A stretch of 64,000 nucleotides of DNA from Paenibacillus sp. GP183 (GCF_900104695.1 NZ_FNSW01000001.1:620001-684000); one strand, 5' to 3'; positions 8,800 through 22,952 are shown, numbered from the stretch's first letter. Made by a program: numbers and translations. The notes: generated by a model not told the origin, from the letters alone.

Positions 8800-9629
8800 G
8801 GTTGTGGTGCAAATATTAAAAATGCCAAGAGTCTCTCACTATTTTAATTTAATTAGACTGCCAATCCGAATAATTTATTAATCTGATCAACCGTTGAAAG
8901 AGCAGTCGAATTATTTTCGGTCTGCCCTTTCCTGATCATATGCATTGCCTCGATTCCCTTTAACGTCCGTTCAGCAGTCAGAAACGATTTGAACCCTAAC
9001 ATTGGATTTGTAATTTTCTTTATGAATCGATGATCTTGTTCCACAATGTTGTTTAAATACTTCGTTTGTCGAATCACGGTTTCTTTCGATAGGGCTTTTT
9101 CATTCATTAATTGTTGAATTGCTGGAGGATAAGCTGCATTTTTATCGACTGTAATAACGCGAGGCAACTGGTTATGGGGTGAGGATAACGCCTTCTTGAA
9201 AAAGCGTTTGGCCGCTTTCGCATCACGGTTAGCAGCCAGCATAAAATCAATCGTGTTGCCTTTTGAATCCACTGCCCTGTAAAGATATTTCCACTGGCCT
9301 TTGACATTGATATAAGTTTCATCGACTCTATAAGAGTCGTTAGTAGGATTTAAAAAGGGACGAATTCGCTTGTCAATTTCGGGTCCGAACTCATGGACCC
9401 ATCTCATGATCGTCGTATGGGAAATCTTTAGTCCCCGTTCACTCATTATTTCTGCCATATCACGATAGCTTAAACTATATTTCAAATACTATCTAACTGT
9501 TAATAAGATGATTTCCGCTTCGTAATGTTTCCATTTGAAAATATTCGATGCTTTTTCCAATTAATTTGCCCCATCCCATATGCTTTTCTAAGTCAATATT
9601 AGCATGGATGAATTTCTTGCACCAGAACC
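8800..9629 (-). mobile_element. IS6-family insertion sequence, inactive
   Basis: The element is bounded by matching ends: GGTTGTGGTGCAA at 8800-8812 and the complement of GGTTCTGGTGCAA at 9617-9629. It carries one transposase frame. Its length of 830 bp is normal for IS6/IS240-type elements. No 8-bp target duplication is apparent. Related end sequences recur at 14616-14724, 25155 and about 27753, so this family has been active in the region. Confidence 0.8.
8853..9560 (-). pseudogene. IS6-family (IS240-like) transposase with amber stop
   Basis: The frame starts at a TTG (9560) and gives EKASNIFKWKHYEAEIILLT, the usual family start. It is interrupted by TAG at 9489-9491 where the family has Trp (VRWYLKYSLSYRD). 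The remainder is intact: helix-turn-helix, then the DDE core with VDETYINVKGQWKYLYRAVD, VITVDKNAAYPPAI and the Glu in NNIVEQDHRFIKK. A shorter protein starting at TTG 9485 would lack the N-terminal DNA-binding part. One point mutation therefore explains the inactivation. Confidence 0.85.
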
Positions 9630-9804
9630 TAGCCGCACACCCCCATGTTATATTGTTAAAGTGTATGTGGGCTTAGGCGCGGCTGTGCCTGTACGGAAGT
9701 AAAAAAATAAGCAGAATAACTAATAGCTCAACTTTCCTTTAATACTAACAGAGGAAAGACAACTTATCCCTGAGATAAAAGAATATATTGTCTCTCCACC
9801 ATCA

Positions 9805-10746
9805 TTAGATTTGTTTGGATAATAATCTTTCCAGAAAAAAATCGATAAAAGCTTCGCTTTTCACTTCTTTGGCCACCTGAATGACCGAACGGCTAGCCAA
9901 CTCTTCAGCGCCCCGCACCAATTGATCCTCGCGGTTTCTGTCCGTACGGTTGAAAGTCAAGCCTCGTGTAACCGTTCCGGTCAATTCAACGTATACAGCC
10001 TCCCGCTCGAATCGCAAAAGATCTCCGCCGAAAATCCCATACACTGCCAAAGCATCGTGCAAAATCGGCAGAATGCGATCTTTGGTTTCGATTTGCCATT
10101 GCCTGATCAATTGCCAGAGCAAGCGGACAAGCGGGGATGCTTTTTCCGATTCCAAACGTTTTAACTGATCCGCATTCATAAGACATTGCTTTGTAACATC
10201 CAGCCCTATTGCCTTAACCGGAATGTTGGATTGAAATACAATATGAGCCGCCTCCGGATCGCACTGTATATTCCATTCCACATAGTGAAAGTAATAAGAG
10301 CCGCCCATCATCACGATTTTATTTAATTTTTGCTTCAATTGCGGCTCCTTCAACAAGGCTACCGCAACATTGGTCAACGGACCGATGGTGACCAAGGTCA
10401 AAGAATCATCGGAATGCATCACACTATCAATAATAAAATCTACCGCGTTAACTGGATTGAGATCTATCTCCCCCATCGTTTCTTTGATATATTGACAGGG
10501 TAACTTTGTTTCATCGATGGGCTGGTTCAGCGGCTGACCGCATCCCGCATAAACCGGAATCTGCTTGAATCCTGCTGTATCAAGCAGATTAGTAGCGATC
10601 TTTGCTTTCGCTTTCGTATTCCCAAATACGGTTGTTACACCGAGGATATTCACCTCAGGACAGTTAAGAGCAAAGGCCAACGCCAATGCATCGTCAATGT
10701 CATCACCAATGTCTGTATCGATAATTATGTTCTCGCGATTCATCAT
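9805..10746 (-). CDS. Inosine-uridine preferring nucleoside hydrolase
   Basis: This hydrolase cleaves the N-glycosidic bond of ribonucleosides to base plus ribose. The 313-residue protein shows the calcium-binding signature IIIDTDIGDDIDDALAL at about residues 7-23. It also has TIGPLTNVAVAL (about 121-132), KIVMMGGSYYFHYVEWN (about 143-159) and the C-terminal Asp/His segment LPILHDALAVYG. Either of two tandem ATGs could start it, after AGGAGG. It is the last gene of a carbohydrate block on this strand. A copy of its first 17 codons and leader is found fused to IS6 debris at 25.5 kb. Confidence 0.9.
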   Translation of the reverse strand: MMNRENIIIDTDIGDDIDDALALAFALNCPEVNILGVTTVFGNTKAKAKIATNLLDTAGFKQIPVYAGCGQPLNQPIDETKLPCQYIKETMGEIDLNPVNAVDFIIDSVMHSDDSLTLVTIGPLTNVAVALLKEPQLKQKLNKIVMMGGSYYFHYVEWNIQCDPEAAHIVFQSNIPVKAIGLDVTKQCLMNADQLKRLESEKASPLVRLLWQLIRQWQIETKDRILPILHDALAVYGIFGGDLLRFEREAVYVELTGTVTRGLTFNRTDRNREDQLVRGAEELASRSVIQVAKEVKSEAFIDFFLERLLSKQI

Positions 10747-10791
10747 ATACTGCCTCCTATAGTTTGGCTTGCCATTAAGCTTATTTCTTAG

Positions 10792-11424
10792 CTATAATAC
10801 CCCCATGGTTTTAAGCCACATTTGCGCTATTAAAGCATGCCCTGCTTGTGAAGGGTGTACACCATCATTAGACCAGAATGCAGGATCTCTTTTTGTGCAA
10901 CCTTGTGCAAATAAACCATCACATGGAACAAATAGTGCGTTAAACTCCATAGCTAGGTTACGTACCACTTGTATTTTAGGATCCAAATCTTCTCTCCACT
11001 TTTTCCTCTCTTCGGGATACGGCAGTACAAAGGGTTCACACAATATAATTTTTGCATTTAAATTTTCCTTTATCTGAGTTAGGATATCCCGGTATATATT
11101 CTCGAATTTGTCTGCAGAGGTTGGGTTATTGCTATCATATCTTCGCCAGCAATCATTGATTCCAATCAGTATTGAAACCCAGGAAGGCTTTAACTCCAAA
11201 CAATCAGTCTTCCAGCGAGCCTGTAAATGTTCAACTGTATTCCCGCCTATACCACGGTTAATAAAGCTGACCTTTTTTTCAGGATATAAAGCGGAAAACC
11301 ATGCAGCGATTATATTCGCATAACCTAATCCAAGATCATCGTTATTATCATGGCTGCGACCCGCATCTGTAATACTATCTCCTTGAAAAAGTACCAGCTC
11401 TCCCTCATTAATCAACAAACTCAT
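10792..11424 (-). CDS. SGNH/GDSL esterase
   Basis: The 210-residue protein has the four SGNH blocks: the nucleophile in LVLFQGDSITDAG (Ser17), Gly in NRGIGGNTVEHL (about 57-68), Asn in VSILIGINDCW (about 83-93), and the Asp-His pair in NDGVHPSQAGH near the C-terminus. No signal peptide is present, so it probably acts inside the cell. It lies between a beta-galactosidase and a nucleoside hydrolase, which suggests deacetylation of imported oligosaccharides, in the manner of the rhamnogalacturonan or xylan acetyl esterases of this superfamily. Confidence 0.88.
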   Translation of the reverse strand: MSLLINEGELVLFQGDSITDAGRSHDNNDDLGLGYANIIAAWFSALYPEKKVSFINRGIGGNTVEHLQARWKTDCLELKPSWVSILIGINDCWRRYDSNNPTSADKFENIYRDILTQIKENLNAKIILCEPFVLPYPEERKKWREDLDPKIQVVRNLAMEFNALFVPCDGLFAQGCTKRDPAFWSNDGVHPSQAGHALIAQMWLKTMGVL

Positions 11425-11466
11425 AATTAAATCTCCTCTATATTAATGTTTTCGTTTTTCGACAAA

Positions 11467-15599
<4,133 letters not shown>

Positions 15600-15998
15600 T
15601 GGAATCACTTCCTTATCGAATCGATTCTTTTACTTTGCGATAAGTAAATAATGAGTGGTAACCATAACCGGGTAACAGCGTCCAAAATATTCAACTAGCA
15701 GTATTTTTGGATCTTGTTCCTTCAGCGCCGGTTTGGCTTCTCGCATCACCATAATCCGCTAATTACTAAGTTTTTTTACCAATTTCAAAACAATGTTAAT
15801 AGTGAAAACATATGGCTCTGGTGCACCTTAGCCCTATTTGAAAATACGGGAGTTTTTTGAAAATCGTCCGTTCCGATATCGCGATGGTATACGCAATATC
15901 GGAACGGACGATTCTTTCACGCAGCAAGTAAGCGCCTTCTTATGTTTCGCGATCCGCCATCTTATAGCCGCCTGTCAACCTCCCTTTATAAATAAACT
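15600..15998. other. Intergenic region with an 18-bp-arm inverted repeat
   Basis: No gene is seen. A perfect palindrome, AATCGTCCGTTCCGATAT at 15862-15879 against its complement at 15896-15913, with a 16-base loop, lies 86 bp after the binding-protein stop and could end the transport operon. It has no strong T-tract on either side. GGCTCTGGTGCACC near 15815 resembles an IS6 end without its partner. Confidence 0.6.
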
Positions 15999-17546
15999 TT
16001 ATTTCTTAGCTGCTAAGAAAGCATCAAATTGTTTTTGCTTTTCAGTAATAATTTTATCCACACCAGCTGCTTTTTGTTTTGCCAAGAACTCAGCGATTTT
16101 AGCTTCCGGCTCCACTGATCCCGTTCTGATTGCGGATTGGTATTGTTTACCAACATTAGCTACAGCTGCGATTTCACTTTTAACGGGTTCAGCATCAAAT
16201 GAGAAGCCTAGACCCGGAGATTTAACGCCTTTAGCGTTGAATGCCTTAAACAACTCCCATTTCTGCGGATTTTCATTAGACATCAGGTAGTTTAAGAATT
16301 GGTTGCCAAGCTCCCATTGTGCGCCTGGGTTATAAGGATGATTTTTAGGGTCAATTCCAGGAGCTACATCAATGATATTATCCGATTTTTTCACATAATG
16401 CTTTCCTTCAATACCATAGTTAATTAAGTTATTTAAAAATTTATCACTATGCAGCAATCCAATCACTTGCATGGCTTTATCTGGATTTTTCGATGATTTC
16501 GAAATGGCCAACATTGCTCCTGAAGCATCCCCCGTTGTAATAGCAGGCACTGTCAAATCAATTTGTCCTAGCTTAAAACCAACATAACCTTCCAATTCAG
16601 CTGCCTTACCTGGTTTTAGACCGTCTACCCACATAAATACTTTTCCTGCTTTTGCTTGATCGGCTACGGTCACAGTGCTGGTTGCTGCATCTTGATTGAT
16701 GTAACCTGCCTTGAACCATGAACGAGTAAGTTTCATTATGTCTAAAAATTCAGGAGATTCCAATTTATTAAAAATTTTCGTGGATGTACCTATTTTACTA
16801 ATAACGCCCGGAATATTATTATCGCCTAAAGCATCCCATGCTAGATCGATACTATTACCAGTCGAAGTCAAAAAGAAAGGCGTAATATTAGATTCCTTTT
16901 CTTTTATCACTTTTAACAATGGCTCTAAATCAGCCCATGTTTTGACCTTGGATACATCCAATTGGTATTTATCAACTAAATCTTGACGATAGATAACGCC
17001 GTATGTTGCAGCCAGTTCTTTGTTAGTTGGAATTCCGTAGTTTTTTCCATTAATTTTGGATCCTTCCAAGAAAGCTGGATCTAGCTCTTTCCGTATTTCT
17101 GGAGCATTTTTGTCAATCAAAGCCCCAAGCTCTAAAAAAGCACCTTTTGCTACATTAATCGAATATCTCTGCCATGCGGCTGTGAAAATAATATCAGCAG
17201 GCTCACCAGAAGCGATCAATAGGTTCAGTTTATTATCCCATTGGCCCCAATCGACTGCATTTAATTTAAGCGTAACATTAATCTTGTCTTTTAAATATTT
17301 ATTTGCTTCTGCTTCGACTAAGGCAACATCCTTTTGTACTGTACCTGGATACATGATGGATATTTCCACTGCAGGTTCACTTGGCTTAGCTGTCACTGTT
17401 GACGGAGCTGCAGTTGCAGCACCTGCTGCCTCAGTAGCTTTCGGCGTTTCATTTGTTGTGTCTGCTGCGTTCTTCGCACACCCTGCTGCCACAATACTAA
17501 GTGATAATAGTAAAACCAAGCTAATCAAACCAAATCTTTTTTTCAT
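15999..17546 (-). CDS. Sugar ABC transporter substrate-binding lipoprotein (LplA-type)
   Basis: The signal peptide MKKRFGLISLVLLLSLSIVA ends in the lipobox AAGC, so the mature 490-residue protein is tethered outside the membrane. An Ala/Thr/Pro-rich linker follows. The bilobed carbohydrate-binding fold has DIIFTAAWQRYSINVAKGAF, GKNYGIPTNKELAATYGVIY and a C-terminal region like that annotated DUF3502 in LplA relatives. I set the start at 17546, after GGGAGGG, not 14 codons upstream. It delivers oligosaccharide to the two permeases encoded just upstream. No ATPase is encoded here, so a shared MsmX-type ATPase is expected. Confidence 0.9.
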   Translation of the reverse strand: MKKRFGLISLVLLLSLSIVAAGCAKNAADTTNETPKATEAAGAATAAPSTVTAKPSEPAVEISIMYPGTVQKDVALVEAEANKYLKDKINVTLKLNAVDWGQWDNKLNLLIASGEPADIIFTAAWQRYSINVAKGAFLELGALIDKNAPEIRKELDPAFLEGSKINGKNYGIPTNKELAATYGVIYRQDLVDKYQLDVSKVKTWADLEPLLKVIKEKESNITPFFLTSTGNSIDLAWDALGDNNIPGVISKIGTSTKIFNKLESPEFLDIMKLTRSWFKAGYINQDAATSTVTVADQAKAGKVFMWVDGLKPGKAAELEGYVGFKLGQIDLTVPAITTGDASGAMLAISKSSKNPDKAMQVIGLLHSDKFLNNLINYGIEGKHYVKKSDNIIDVAPGIDPKNHPYNPGAQWELGNQFLNYLMSNENPQKWELFKAFNAKGVKSPGLGFSFDAEPVKSEIAAVANVGKQYQSAIRTGSVEPEAKIAEFLAKQKAAGVDKIITEKQKQFDAFLAAKK

Positions 17547-17597
17547 TCGTAAACCCTCCCAAGTATTATTATATACTAAACCGAACAAAATTCGGGA

Positions 17598-18488
17598 TTA
17601 GCCTTTCACAGCGCCAATGGTAAGCCCTTTGACAAAATATTTCTGAAAAAAAGGATACGCTAACACAATTGGTCCAATACCAACCACTGCCATCGCCATC
17701 TGCAATGTCCTTGATGGGAGATTAATGACCCCGCCCACTTTGGACAATTGACTGGCTGCATTATCATTCGTTGTCAAATACTGAATGTTAAGTAGTGTTT
17801 TATACATTAGATACTGCAGGCTAATTCCATTGCTTTTGGTAATATAGAGTAAGCTGAGGAACCAATCATTCCAGTAATTCAATGTATTAAACAGTCCAAT
17901 TGTAGCGAGCACCGGAAGCGATAACGGCAGGATGATTTTATAGAATATTTTCCATTCACTTGCACCGTCAATGGTTGCAGATTCAACGATCGAATCTGGA
18001 ATAGTCGTTTGAAAAAAGGTTCGCATTATGATTACAAAAAACGGTTGGAGCAATAAAGGTATAATCAGGGACCAAACCGAATCTTTGAGATGCAAGAAAT
18101 TCACATAGACCAAGTACCAAGGAACCAATCCACCATTAAAGATCATCGTCAAAAATATAAAAAGCGCAAATTTATTACGATGCTTCAATTCTTTTCTGGA
18201 TAAAGGATAAGCATAAAGGGCAATTAATAGTAAACTAAGTAATGTACCTACCACTGTAACAAAGATAGAAACCCCATAAGCTGTAATAATTTGCGGTGCT
18301 TGATTAAGCAGAAAATTATAGGCTTCTAGGCTGAATTTCTGCGGAATAAACTTAAAGCCATTTGCAACAATTGTGTTTTCATCCGAAAAGGAAACCCCAA
18401 CAACCAAGACAACGGGAAGTAAACAAGCTAACGAGGCACAGATAAAAAATAGATGAAGCAGCCATTGGGATAATGTATATTTTGCCAT
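17598..18488 (-). CDS. Carbohydrate ABC transporter permease, LplC/YesQ type
   Basis: This 296-residue membrane protein has six predicted helices. The EAA loop TIPDSIVESATIDGASEWKI (about 165-184), which contacts the ATPase, is followed by FYKIILPLSLPVLATI. The C-terminus YPFFQKYFVKGLTIGAVKG is characteristic of the CUT1 MalG-like subfamily. It lies 51 bp upstream of the binding protein and 18 bp after its partner permease, so all three form one operon. Confidence 0.92.
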   Translation of the reverse strand: MAKYTLSQWLLHLFFICASLACLLPVVLVVGVSFSDENTIVANGFKFIPQKFSLEAYNFLLNQAPQIITAYGVSIFVTVVGTLLSLLLIALYAYPLSRKELKHRNKFALFIFLTMIFNGGLVPWYLVYVNFLHLKDSVWSLIIPLLLQPFFVIIMRTFFQTTIPDSIVESATIDGASEWKIFYKIILPLSLPVLATIGLFNTLNYWNDWFLSLLYITKSNGISLQYLMYKTLLNIQYLTTNDNAASQLSKVGGVINLPSRTLQMAMAVVGIGPIVLAYPFFQKYFVKGLTIGAVKG

Positions 18489-18506
18489 TCATACCTCTCC
18501 TTCCCC

Positions 18507-19484
18507 TTAAAAAAGTGCATTCTCTTTGCTGTATTTTCTAACAAGTGCATTGGTTATGAATACCAGGATCATCCCAACCACGGCCTGGTATAGCCCTGCT
18601 GCAGAAGACATTCCAATATCCCCATTGGTTTGAAAGGTGCGGTATACATATGTATCAATAACATTGGTAGTGGGGAAAAGCGTTCCTGAATTCAATGGAA
18701 CTTGAAAGAATAATCCAAAGTCGGAATAGAATATTCTGCCGATCCCAAGCAATGTCGTGATAATCATCAACGGATATAATAAGGGAACCGTTAAATAACG
18801 AATTTGCTGCCACCTTGATGCCCCATCGATCGTAGCTGCTTCATAATAATCGGTATCAAAACCAATAATAGCTGCTAGGTAAATCAGTGAAAAATAGCCA
18901 ATCCCTTTCCAAGTGTTTACGATGGGTAATATATAAGGCCAGTATTTGTTTTCGGAGTACCAATCTATCCCCTCTATACCCAAGGGCTTCAATATAGAGT
19001 TGTTAATAAAACCATTTTCAACGCCTAAAAAAGCGAAAACAATATAACCCACGATTATCATGGATAGGAAGTACGGCAGAAAGATGATGGATTGATAAAG
19101 CTTACCCATAATACGGCTTTTCACTTCGTTAAACAAAATAGCTATTCCGACCCCGCATACTAGATTCAAAAATATAAATATTGCATTATAAACCAATGTA
19201 TTTCGCGTAATCACCCATGCATCGGATGTGCTGAATAAAAATTTGAAATTTGTCCAGCCTATCCACGGACTTCCAAAAATGCCATCGGTATAATTCACAT
19301 TTTTAAAAGCGATAATAATACCAAACATCGGCAAGTAATTGTTAATTAGAAGAAAGGCGACTCCAGGTAAAAACATCAGATAAAGTGCTTTGAACTGCAT
19401 AATATGGCGTAACCCAGCATTTTTTTTTCGTTCATTTTGTTTAACCATTTCTACTGGTCTATTTAAACTAGCCTCCTGGTTCAA
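18507..19484 (-). CDS. Carbohydrate ABC transporter permease, LplB/YesP type
   Basis: This 325-residue protein has a basic cytoplasmic N-terminus followed by six hydrophobic helices. The EAA motif reads TDYYEAATIDGASRWQQIRY then LTVPLLYPLMII (about 209-242). LplB-like features include YLPMFGIIIAFKNVNY at the first periplasmic loop and NAIFIFLNLVCGVGIAILFN. It is the first gene of the three-gene uptake operon. The substrate is probably a plant or host beta-galactoside-containing oligosaccharide, judged from the adjacent GH2 gene. Confidence 0.92.
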   Translation of the reverse strand: MNQEASLNRPVEMVKQNERKKNAGLRHIMQFKALYLMFLPGVAFLLINNYLPMFGIIIAFKNVNYTDGIFGSPWIGWTNFKFLFSTSDAWVITRNTLVYNAIFIFLNLVCGVGIAILFNEVKSRIMGKLYQSIIFLPYFLSMIIVGYIVFAFLGVENGFINNSILKPLGIEGIDWYSENKYWPYILPIVNTWKGIGYFSLIYLAAIIGFDTDYYEAATIDGASRWQQIRYLTVPLLYPLMIITTLLGIGRIFYSDFGLFFQVPLNSGTLFPTTNVIDTYVYRTFQTNGDIGMSSAAGLYQAVVGMILVFITNALVRKYSKENALF

Positions 19485-19622
19485 GTAAAACCCTCCTCTT
19501 ATGCGGCAAGCCTTATGCTTTTTTGCTTCTTCTGATTATTAGTATAAATGGATTCGAAATCTTGCTCGACGGGTAAATATGACTAATCCACTTATACTAT
19601 TGTGACTTTTAAATATACTAAA

Positions 19623-19650
19623 AACCCCTTAGATTGAAGCTAAGGGGTTT
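19623..19650 (-). terminator. Rho-independent terminator after yesN-like gene
   Basis: CCCCTTAG and CTAAGGGG form an eight-base-pair stem (with flanking A/T pairs) around ATTGAAG, followed in the minus direction by TTTTTAG. It lies 24 bp beyond the response-regulator stop codon and separates the regulators from the transport operon. Confidence 0.8.
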
Positions 19651-19673
19651 AACGAGTTTATAAATGGGTATTA

Positions 19674-20969
19674 TTATGAATGGGACTTGCGATAATCCTG
19701 AGGTGTTGTGCCCACGAAACGTTTGAACATTTTGGTAAAGTACGGAATGTTGCAATAACCGACTAATGAGGAAATATCACTAATTTTTACATTTGTAGAA
19801 GCCAATAATGACTTCGCTTTTTCCATGCGTTTTTGCAATATGCAATCTGTCAGCGAATGTTTCGTTTCCTTACGAAATAATCGTGACAGATAAGCCGGAT
19901 TGAAATGGACATGCTCCGCTATTTGCTCTCTGCTCATATCCTCTTGTAAATGCTCATCTATATAATCGTATATTTTTTGAATGACTGATGCCTGTTCATT
20001 ATCCTCTGTATTCATAACATCTGTTCCTAATGATACAATTCGCTGTGACCACAAATTAAATTGGGCTAAGACTTTATTAGATTGGGTGACATTGCTTCTT
20101 TCCATCTCTAAAAGTGAAACATAGGTTCTTAGCAAATTAGGAAAAGTTGAAACACCCCCAACATAACAAGATAAGTGACAATAAAAATAGTGGTTGCATG
20201 CTTTGAGATACTTTTCACATCGAAGTGTGATTTCTTCTAGATTTAGAGATTCCACAGGCTTAATATAGAGTAAAATAAGATTATGCCCGCTTCGATCTTG
20301 GATAACACTGCCTAAGTCGCTTTGGACAATCAGTTCACCAGCTGCGTTTCGCAAGGCGTACTCCATGACCTCTTCCTCACGGACAGTCAATTCCTTCTGC
20401 CATAATTCAACACTAATGAGTATAGGCAATACCGAAATATCGGGTGATAGACTTAATTGATATTTGGTAATCAACTGTTCTAATTCATACTTTGAAGGAG
20501 AAATTCTCTGTCCAAAAAAATCCTGCCAAAATCTTTCCTCCATTCGCGGCTTTTGTGATTCGTATAACAAAGAATATTTTTGGTTGGTCCGATCATCAAC
20601 AATCATCTGCAAGACACGGCTCACCACCGCTTTCAATTCATCGTAATTGACAGGCTTCAGTAAATAATCAAAGCTGCCCAGATGAAGCGCAGTTCGTGCA
20701 TAACTAAAGTCAGCATGTACTGTCACAAAAATCATTTCAGTTTGCGGATAATTTAGCTTCATCCACTCTAATAGATCTAATCCACTATTTAAAGGCATTT
20801 CTATATCACAAATCACTAAGTCTATTGGAAAAAGAGCAAACTTTTGTTTAGCCTCTTCTACGTTATACGCCTCGAAAACCTGTGTAATATTAAACTCAGA
20901 CCAATCAATTCCTTGTGTGATTCCCTTGACCGCATATAATTCATCATCCACAACCAACATATTATACAT
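19674..20969 (-). CDS. Response regulator with AraC output domain (YesN family)
   Basis: The 431-residue protein starts MYNMLVVDDELYAVKGI. The receiver domain (1-120) carries the acidic pair at 9-10, the phospho-acceptor Asp in IDLVICDIEMPLNSGLDLL and Lys in FDYLLKPVNYDELK. A variable middle leads to two AraC helix-turn-helix units (DMSREQIAEHVHFNPAYLSR, VKISDISSLVGYCNIPYFTK, then GTTPQDYRK). GAGGAGG precedes this start. Its ATG overlaps the kinase stop by 8 bp, so the pair is translationally coupled. It should activate the adjacent sugar-uptake genes. Confidence 0.93.
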   Translation of the reverse strand: MYNMLVVDDELYAVKGITQGIDWSEFNITQVFEAYNVEEAKQKFALFPIDLVICDIEMPLNSGLDLLEWMKLNYPQTEMIFVTVHADFSYARTALHLGSFDYLLKPVNYDELKAVVSRVLQMIVDDRTNQKYSLLYESQKPRMEERFWQDFFGQRISPSKYELEQLITKYQLSLSPDISVLPILISVELWQKELTVREEEVMEYALRNAAGELIVQSDLGSVIQDRSGHNLILLYIKPVESLNLEEITLRCEKYLKACNHYFYCHLSCYVGGVSTFPNLLRTYVSLLEMERSNVTQSNKVLAQFNLWSQRIVSLGTDVMNTEDNEQASVIQKIYDYIDEHLQEDMSREQIAEHVHFNPAYLSRLFRKETKHSLTDCILQKRMEKAKSLLASTNVKISDISSLVGYCNIPYFTKMFKRFVGTTPQDYRKSHS

Positions 20970-22716
20970 CGTCTTCCTCCTCTTTATCTTCATAACTTAA
21001 AGGAATCCCTATTTTTATTTCTGCACCTTTATTAGACCCATTGTTAAATAATAATTTGGCTTTGGCTTCGTATTGTATTCGCTGCCTTTGCATCACATTT
21101 TGAATACCCAAATGCCCGTCATCAAAAACTTCATTCTCGTACGTCCCATCTTGTAATTTGCGTAGTATCGGCTCGGGAAATCCGATCCCATTATCACTGA
21201 CTTCAATCCACAATAGATCATCAGCTGCTTGATCATTCTCATCAATAAGGATGCGAATAACAAATAATTCTTTGAGGGAAGCAAACCCATGGATGATGCT
21301 GTTCTCAACAAAGGTTTGAATGGTTAAGGGAAGGATTATACAATTCAGAAAACGGTCCGGGAGCACAATCTCATAATTGAGTTGATTAGGAAAACGCAGC
21401 TTCTGAATCTCTAAGTAATTTTGGATATGACGGATTTCAGATTCAAGTGAAACAGTGCCATTCTTTGTTTGAATAATAAATCGAAAATACTCTGCAAGAA
21501 GCTGTGTCATTTTCTGAATCAAGGCATATTCTTTAATTGCCGCTAGGCTGTGTATAATATTTAGCGAGTTCAAATAAAAGTGCGGTCTTATTTGTACTTG
21601 CAAAAGCCCGAATTCAGCATCCTGTGTTCGAATTTTTTCCTCATAAACGTCGATCTTTAATTTAGATATTTGGGTAACCATATTATTGAAGGTACCCATT
21701 AAAAAGGCAAACTCACTGGAATGGTTTTCATTCAAGCGAGTGTTCAAATCTCCACGCATTATCCGATTCATCCCCTGAATCAAGGTTTTCATTGGCTTCA
21801 ACAGCACTTGGCGCAATAGAATAAAATAAAATAATAAAAACAAAAATCCGCCCAAAGGTACAATATAGACAGCTAATCGAAAAAATGGCAGATTCCGAAG
21901 AATCGTCTCCTCGGGGATCATCACTCGGTACTTAATATTAGCAACATCAGAAAGCACGCCAATCAGCAAATATTTCTTCCCGCCTGCTGGATCGGTAACG
22001 GTTTGAAAAAGATCATCTGGCTTTAATAGCGTATTCATCGCTACTTTTAGTTTGGAGTCAGATAAGGTAGTAGAGGACGCAACTTCACTTTGCTTGGAGA
22101 GAATAACGGCCCCTCCCGTTGAGCCAATTTCCAAAAAACCCAAGGAATCGACCAGCCGGTCTGTATTAACAAGCGCTCCGGCCAGTAAATTATTACTAAG
22201 ACGCACAATTTTAATCAGTGCCATCCCAGTTCCAGATGGAATCAACTGCCATTCTTCGATTACTTGAGCGGGTGGCGCTTCAAGGTCGACTGTCAATTTA
22301 TTCAGTATGGTATCTCTTTCGGTATAGTAATCTCTTTTCGAAGCAAAAATTAAATCATGCGCTCTGATATTATATAGAAAAAAAGAATCCATTAGCGGGT
22401 AATAATTCAGAGTCGTACGGAAGCGTTGAAACAGCTTTACTTTGTTGATCACATAATCATCACTATCGAATGGAATAAAATCAACGGAATTCACTTCCGT
22501 TTCGTTTTCGTTCAATAAATTCAGATAATTCGTGGCTTCTGTAAACATCTGATCCAGCTGTTTAACATACTGATTCAATGCATTACTATTGGTTTTCGAA
22601 ACTTGTTCACGTACAACATTACTTGCATATATGTTATTAAATAACAGAAAACAAACCAATGGAACAATAATGATCAAAAAGCCAACAACGAACTTAAACC
22701 GTAAGGAATGTCTCAT
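20962..22716 (-). CDS. Sensor histidine kinase, YesM family
   Basis: The 584-residue protein has an N-terminal membrane segment (FVVGFLIIIVPLVCFLLFNN). A long extracellular sensing region follows, then a second membrane segment near 285-305, a HAMP domain (LKPMKTLIQGMNRIMRGDLN) and the His_kinase domain with the phospho-His in IRPHFYLNSLNIIHSLA. The N box VENSIIHGF and G1 box VSDNGIGF complete the ATPase. It senses an extracellular sugar or the loaded binding protein and phosphorylates the YesN-type partner downstream. Confidence 0.93.
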   Translation of the reverse strand: MRHSLRFKFVVGFLIIIVPLVCFLLFNNIYASNVVREQVSKTNSNALNQYVKQLDQMFTEATNYLNLLNENETEVNSVDFIPFDSDDYVINKVKLFQRFRTTLNYYPLMDSFFLYNIRAHDLIFASKRDYYTERDTILNKLTVDLEAPPAQVIEEWQLIPSGTGMALIKIVRLSNNLLAGALVNTDRLVDSLGFLEIGSTGGAVILSKQSEVASSTTLSDSKLKVAMNTLLKPDDLFQTVTDPAGGKKYLLIGVLSDVANIKYRVMIPEETILRNLPFFRLAVYIVPLGGFLFLLFYFILLRQVLLKPMKTLIQGMNRIMRGDLNTRLNENHSSEFAFLMGTFNNMVTQISKLKIDVYEEKIRTQDAEFGLLQVQIRPHFYLNSLNIIHSLAAIKEYALIQKMTQLLAEYFRFIIQTKNGTVSLESEIRHIQNYLEIQKLRFPNQLNYEIVLPDRFLNCIILPLTIQTFVENSIIHGFASLKELFVIRILIDENDQAADDLLWIEVSDNGIGFPEPILRKLQDGTYENEVFDDGHLGIQNVMQRQRIQYEAKAKLLFNNGSNKGAEIKIGIPLSYEDKEEEDDV

Positions 22717-22870
22717 TGCGAACGCCCTTCCAAGGTGTCATATAGAAATAGTCAAAGCATGTATATATTCTACTTCGGTTTTACTGCAGAACTCACATTA
22801 ATCCATCCAAAAAGGTAGTTTTTTCCTCCAATATTAACACATGAAATTTCCACTTCAAGAAAAAATTTTA

Positions 22871-22952
22871 TATTATCCTGCCCGATAACATTGCAAAGTT
22901 GCCGAAGACCTGGCAGTCTTTATTTGAATTTTGAGCTAGCGATTTCCATTAG
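22871..22952 (+). repeat. Degenerate cassette-type repeat carrying IS110 copy A
   Basis: ATCCTGCCCGATAAC (about 22875) resembles the left half-site. GCAAAGTTGCCGAAGACCTG resembles the hairpin region, and GAGCTAGCGATTTCCATTAG (22933-22952) resembles the right half-site CTATCGTACCCGTTAG. The sequence resumes after the insertion as CTTTAACGCCC (24725 onward), like the CTTAATGCC that follows GTTAG in the copy at 34.98 kb. So copy A also lies in a right half-site of this repeat family. Confidence 0.5.

Noticed and set aside
8800-9629. Active IS6 element
   Set aside because: The transposase has an amber stop at 9489-9491 and no target duplication was found.
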